Below, piece after piece: positions 61,592 to 64,000 of a stretch of 64,000 bases of DNA. The DNA is taken from assembly GCF_030264295.1 (NCBI RefSeq), contig NZ_CP127173.1, forward strand, positions 8,563,501 to 8,627,500, read 5' to 3'. The stretch is from Amycolatopsis nalaikhensis (GTDB taxonomy: Bacteria > Actinomycetota > Actinomycetes > Mycobacteriales > Pseudonocardiaceae). The position numbers and the translations under genes were made by a program. Positions within the stretch are counted from its first letter, which is position 1, and the number at the start of each line of letters is the position of its first letter. The notes beneath the pieces are model-generated. The model searched no databases. It was given only the letters and a program-made list of their open reading frames with translations, and was not told where the DNA came from.

Positions 61592-62313
61592 GCGTCCTGC
61601 TCGTGGCACTGCCGGTCGGGGTGTGCATCGGGACCGTCGGCATCGGCGGCGTGCTGCTGCCGCCCGCGCTCACCGGCCTCGCCGGGCTCGACATCCACGC
61701 GGCGGCCGGCACGAGCAGCTGGTGCTTCCTGTTCACCGGGCTCGTCGGCACCCTCGGTTACGCCCGGCACCAGGCGATGCCGTGGCGGTTCGGCGGCCTG
61801 CTCACCCTCGGCGCGGCCCCGGCCGCCGCGGCCGGCGCGCTCGTGAACGGCCTCGTCCCGGCCACCGCGCTCTGGCTCGTGCTGGCCGTGGTGACCGCCG
61901 GGTCCGGTGGGTACAACCTCTGGGCCCGCCCGCGCGAGGCCCGGGAACTGCCCGCGGCCGCGGCGGTCGGGGTCGGCGCGGCCGTCGGGTTCGGCTCGGC
62001 GCTCACCGGCACCGGCGGGCCCGTGCTCCTGGTGCCGGTGCTGCTGGCGCTCGGCGTGCCCGCGTTGACGACGATCGCGGCCGGGCAGCTGATCCAGCTC
62101 CCGCTCGTCGGCTTCGCGACGCTCGGTTACGCGGCGCAGGGGTCCGTCCACTTCGGACTCGGCACTGCCCTCGGCGTGCTGGCCGGGGCCGGCACGTTCC
62201 TCGGAACCCGCCTGGCCAGACGACTCCGGGGACAGCACCTGCACCGCGTCGCCTCCGCCGCACTGGTCGGCTTCGGCGGCTTCCTCTTCACCCTGCCGTT
62301 CCTCCCGCGCTAG
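61585..62313 (+). CDS. TSUP family membrane transporter (TauE/SafE)
   Basis: A 242-residue membrane protein with about eight helices in two repeats. GTG 61585 overlaps the GntR stop. Family blocks are VGVCIGTVGIGGVLLPPALT, GTSSWCFLFTGLVGTLGYAR and GSALTGTGGPVLLVPVLLAL with AGQLIQLPLVGFATLGYAAQ. TSUP proteins export or import sulfur-containing or organic anions. Next to a PLP desulfhydrase-like gene, a sulfur compound such as sulfite or a thiol acid is plausible (inference). Probably controlled by the GntR protein. Confidence 0.88.
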   Translation: MLGVLLVALPVGVCIGTVGIGGVLLPPALTGLAGLDIHAAAGTSSWCFLFTGLVGTLGYARHQAMPWRFGGLLTLGAAPAAAAGALVNGLVPATALWLVLAVVTAGSGGYNLWARPREARELPAAAAVGVGAAVGFGSALTGTGGPVLLVPVLLALGVPALTTIAAGQLIQLPLVGFATLGYAAQGSVHFGLGTALGVLAGAGTFLGTRLARRLRGQHLHRVASAALVGFGGFLFTLPFLPR

Positions 62314-62343
62314 AAAGGCTCCGTCGCCAGAAAGGACGTGCCC

Positions 62344-63354
62344 GTGGACCTCACGACCCGGCTCGCCCGCTTCCCGCGCGAACACCTGGCCCTGACCCCG
62401 ACCCCGCTGGACGAGCTTTCCCGTCTCTCGGCCGAGCTCGGCCCCCGCGTCCTGCTCAAGCGCGACGACCTCACCGGCCTCGCCCTCGGCGGCGACAAAC
62501 CCCGCAAGCTCGAATACGAACTCGCCCGCGCCCGCCGGGACGGCGCGGACGTCGTGGTGACGTGCGGCTCGATGCAGAGCAACCACGCCCGCCTGACCAC
62601 CGCGGCCGCCCGGCGGCTCGGCATGGACTGCACGGTCGTGCTCAGCCGCGACGCCTACGACGAGTTCCAGGGCAACCTGCTGACCGTGCGGCTGCTCGGC
62701 GCCGACGTCCGGGTCGTCGACGTCGCCGACCACTGGGGTCTCGACACCCACGTCCAGGCGGTGTGCGACGAGCTGCGTGCGGCCGGGCGGCGGCCGCACG
62801 CCGTCCCGATCAGCGGGACCACCCCGCACAGCTGCCTCGGCTACGTCCGGGCCGGCCTAGAACTCGCCGCCCAATTGCGCGAACGCGGTGAGCGCCCGGA
62901 CGCCGTCTACCTGCCGTTCGGCACCGGCGGGATCTTCACCGCGGTGACGCTCGCCTTGCGGGACCAGGGTTTCCCGTGCCCGGTCATCGGCATCAGCGTC
63001 AACCAGGACCGAGACGCGTGCCAGGCGGACTACCGGCACTGGTGGGGCGAACTGACCGCGTTGCTGGAGATCGGCGCGCCGCCGCCGGAGGTCGAGATCC
63101 ACGACGAGTTCGTCGGACGCGAGTACGGCGACCCGACCGAGGCGTGCCTCGACGCGATCCTCCTGCTGGCGCGCACCGAAGGCGTCCTGCTCGACCCCGT
63201 CTACAGCGGCAAGACCTTCGCCGGGTTCCTCGCCCACCAGGCGGCCGGGCGCTGGGGTGCCGGGCACCGCGTGGTGGTGCTGCACAGCGGCGGCGTGCCC
63301 GCGCTGTTCGCCTACCACGACGCCTTGGCCGAGCACCTGGCCAAACGCGGCTAG
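62344..63354 (+). CDS. D-cysteine desulfhydrase/ACC deaminase family PLP enzyme
   Basis: A 336-residue fold-type II PLP enzyme. AAAGGA (62331-62336) is seven bases before GTG 62344, better than GTG 62338. RVLLKRDDLTGLALGGDKPR KLE contains the Schiff-base Lys; TCGSMQSNHARLTTAAARRL binds the carboxylate; YLPFGTGGIFTAVTLALRDQ is the phosphate loop; VLHSGGVPALF closes the domain. These match DcyD, which makes pyruvate, H2S and ammonia from D-cysteine, and ACC deaminase, which are hard to separate by motif. It follows the TSUP gene by 30 bases. Its stop shares CTAG with the convergent transposase gene. Confidence 0.88.
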   Translation: MDLTTRLARFPREHLALTPTPLDELSRLSAELGPRVLLKRDDLTGLALGGDKPRKLEYELARARRDGADVVVTCGSMQSNHARLTTAAARRLGMDCTVVLSRDAYDEFQGNLLTVRLLGADVRVVDVADHWGLDTHVQAVCDELRAAGRRPHAVPISGTTPHSCLGYVRAGLELAAQLRERGERPDAVYLPFGTGGIFTAVTLALRDQGFPCPVIGISVNQDRDACQADYRHWWGELTALLEIGAPPPEVEIHDEFVGREYGDPTEACLDAILLLARTEGVLLDPVYSGKTFAGFLAHQAAGRWGAGHRVVVLHSGGVPALFAYHDALAEHLAKRG

Positions 63355-64000
63355 GTGTGCTGCTGCTTCTGGTCGTTGACACCCTGGGATGGGGGTTGGG
63401 TCTTCTGTAGCAGCCTCTCATACGGGGTCTGGCCGTCCAGGCCGCCGTGCGGGCGGTGGTAGTTGTAGTAGTCCTCCCATTCCTTGAGCTTGTCGTTGAA
63501 GGCGCCGATGTCGCCGAGGACGACACCGTCGAGCAGCCGATAGAACTCCTCGGCGTCGATGCGGTGCGAACGCTCGACCTTCCCGTTGAGCCGCGGCGTG
63601 GCGGGCCTGATGTAGACGTGCCCGATGCCTTGGTCGAGCAGATGCCAGTGGAACGCGGACTGGAATTCCGCACCGTTGTCAGTCTGGATCTTCTCGACCT
63701 GGAACGGCAGCCGGGACAGCACGTAGTCCAAGAACTGGATCGCGGTCTTCTGATCGGAGCGGGGATAGATCCGCAGGATCCGCAGGCGAGTGCAGTCGTC
63801 GATGGCGGTGTACTGGTAGTACCGCTTCTTCCGGCCGGCGTCGGTGGTGATCGGTTCGACGAACTTGACGTCGATCTGCAACTGGTGGCCGGGGCGCTGC
63901 TTCTCATACCGCTTCCACCGCTGCTGGTGGCGTTTGTAGCGCTGAGACGCCGGCAGCCGGCTCATGCCCAGGCGTTTGAGGATGCGGTAGATCGTGGAGT
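63351..64000 (-). mobile_element. IS481-like transposase, C-terminal part
   Basis: The frame is open to the right edge, so only the last 216 codons are visible; it continues upstream of the ATG at 63965 (STIYRILKRLGMSRLPASQ). The DDE catalytic residues are seen as QLQIDVKFVEP (Asp), IQTDNGAEFQS (Asp) and GKVERSHRIDAEEFY (Glu). YNYHRPHGGLDGQTPYERLL is the usual C-terminal block of IS481/IS3-type integrases. The stop overlaps the desulfhydrase stop, so the element's end must be very near 63350-63400. TTGACACC at about 63386-63393 could belong to the terminal repeat. The other end is outside the window. Confidence 0.85.

Noticed and set aside
63351..63965. A complete 204-residue transposase starting at ATG 63965
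   Set aside because: The frame stays open to the right edge and encodes further transposase sequence (STIYRILKRLG), so the true start is outside the window.

Overview
The window is very GC-rich, uses GTG starts freely, has nearly all-G/C third codon positions, and carries an AfsR/SARP regulator, a Streptomyces-type alditol oxidase and a gylR-like glycerol regulator. This points to an actinomycete, most likely a Pseudonocardiaceae member such as Amycolatopsis (inference from gene content and repeat style, not from a search). No rRNA, tRNA, CRISPR or prophage was seen.

Layout. 0-5.4 kb: a carbohydrate ABC operon (permease cut by the left edge, lipoprotein binding protein), an unusual Gfo/Idh/MocA oxidoreductase, a LacI regulator with matching operators, and an alditol oxidase. 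5.4-13.4 kb: a double-domain Lrp regulator, a cluster of secreted proteins (tail-anchored protein, papain-like protease, a frameshifted DUF6801-like protein, an NlpC/P60-like protein), an AfsR-type regulator and a trypsin-like protease. 13.4-20.3 kb: an ArsP-type permease and ArsR regulator, two unknown genes, a TetR regulator with the quinone oxidoreductase it probably controls, argG, and an APH-fold kinase. 20.4-27.3 kb: a glycerol regulon (glpD, glpK, glpF divergent from an IclR regulator and a second glycerol kinase fused to a hemerythrin-like domain). 27.3-28.4 kb: a frameshifted acyl-CoA dehydrogenase-like gene.

28.5-60.6 kb is mainly a plant cell-wall polysaccharide region. It has two full-length LacI paralogs of identical length (347 aa), a third LacI copy without a DNA-binding domain, and five copies of a TGTTAGCGNTAACA-like operator. 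These sit in front of a galactofuranose-type ABC transporter (ytfQRT-yjfF-like), a three-LamG GH51 arabinofuranosidase followed by araB-araD-araA and a second CUT2 sugar ABC transporter, and a GH35 beta-galactosidase. GH12 and GH16 glucanases, a beta-helix protein, a D-Ala-D-Ala carboxypeptidase, an EEP-family protein, an SDR, a LysE exporter and a DUF6008-like membrane protein lie within or between. The likely flow is: secreted enzymes release arabinose and galactose; the two ABC systems import furanose and pyranose forms; AraBDA feeds arabinose into the pentose phosphate pathway; LacI proteins sense the sugars.

60.8-64 kb: a GntR-TSUP-PLP enzyme operon and the 3' part of an IS481-like transposase running off the right edge.

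Strongest leads: the glycerol kinase-hemerythrin fusion, the LacI effector domain without a helix-turn-helix that keeps its own operator, the shared LacI regulon, two families of dispersed hairpin repeats, and four convergent gene pairs that share one CTAG as both stop codons.
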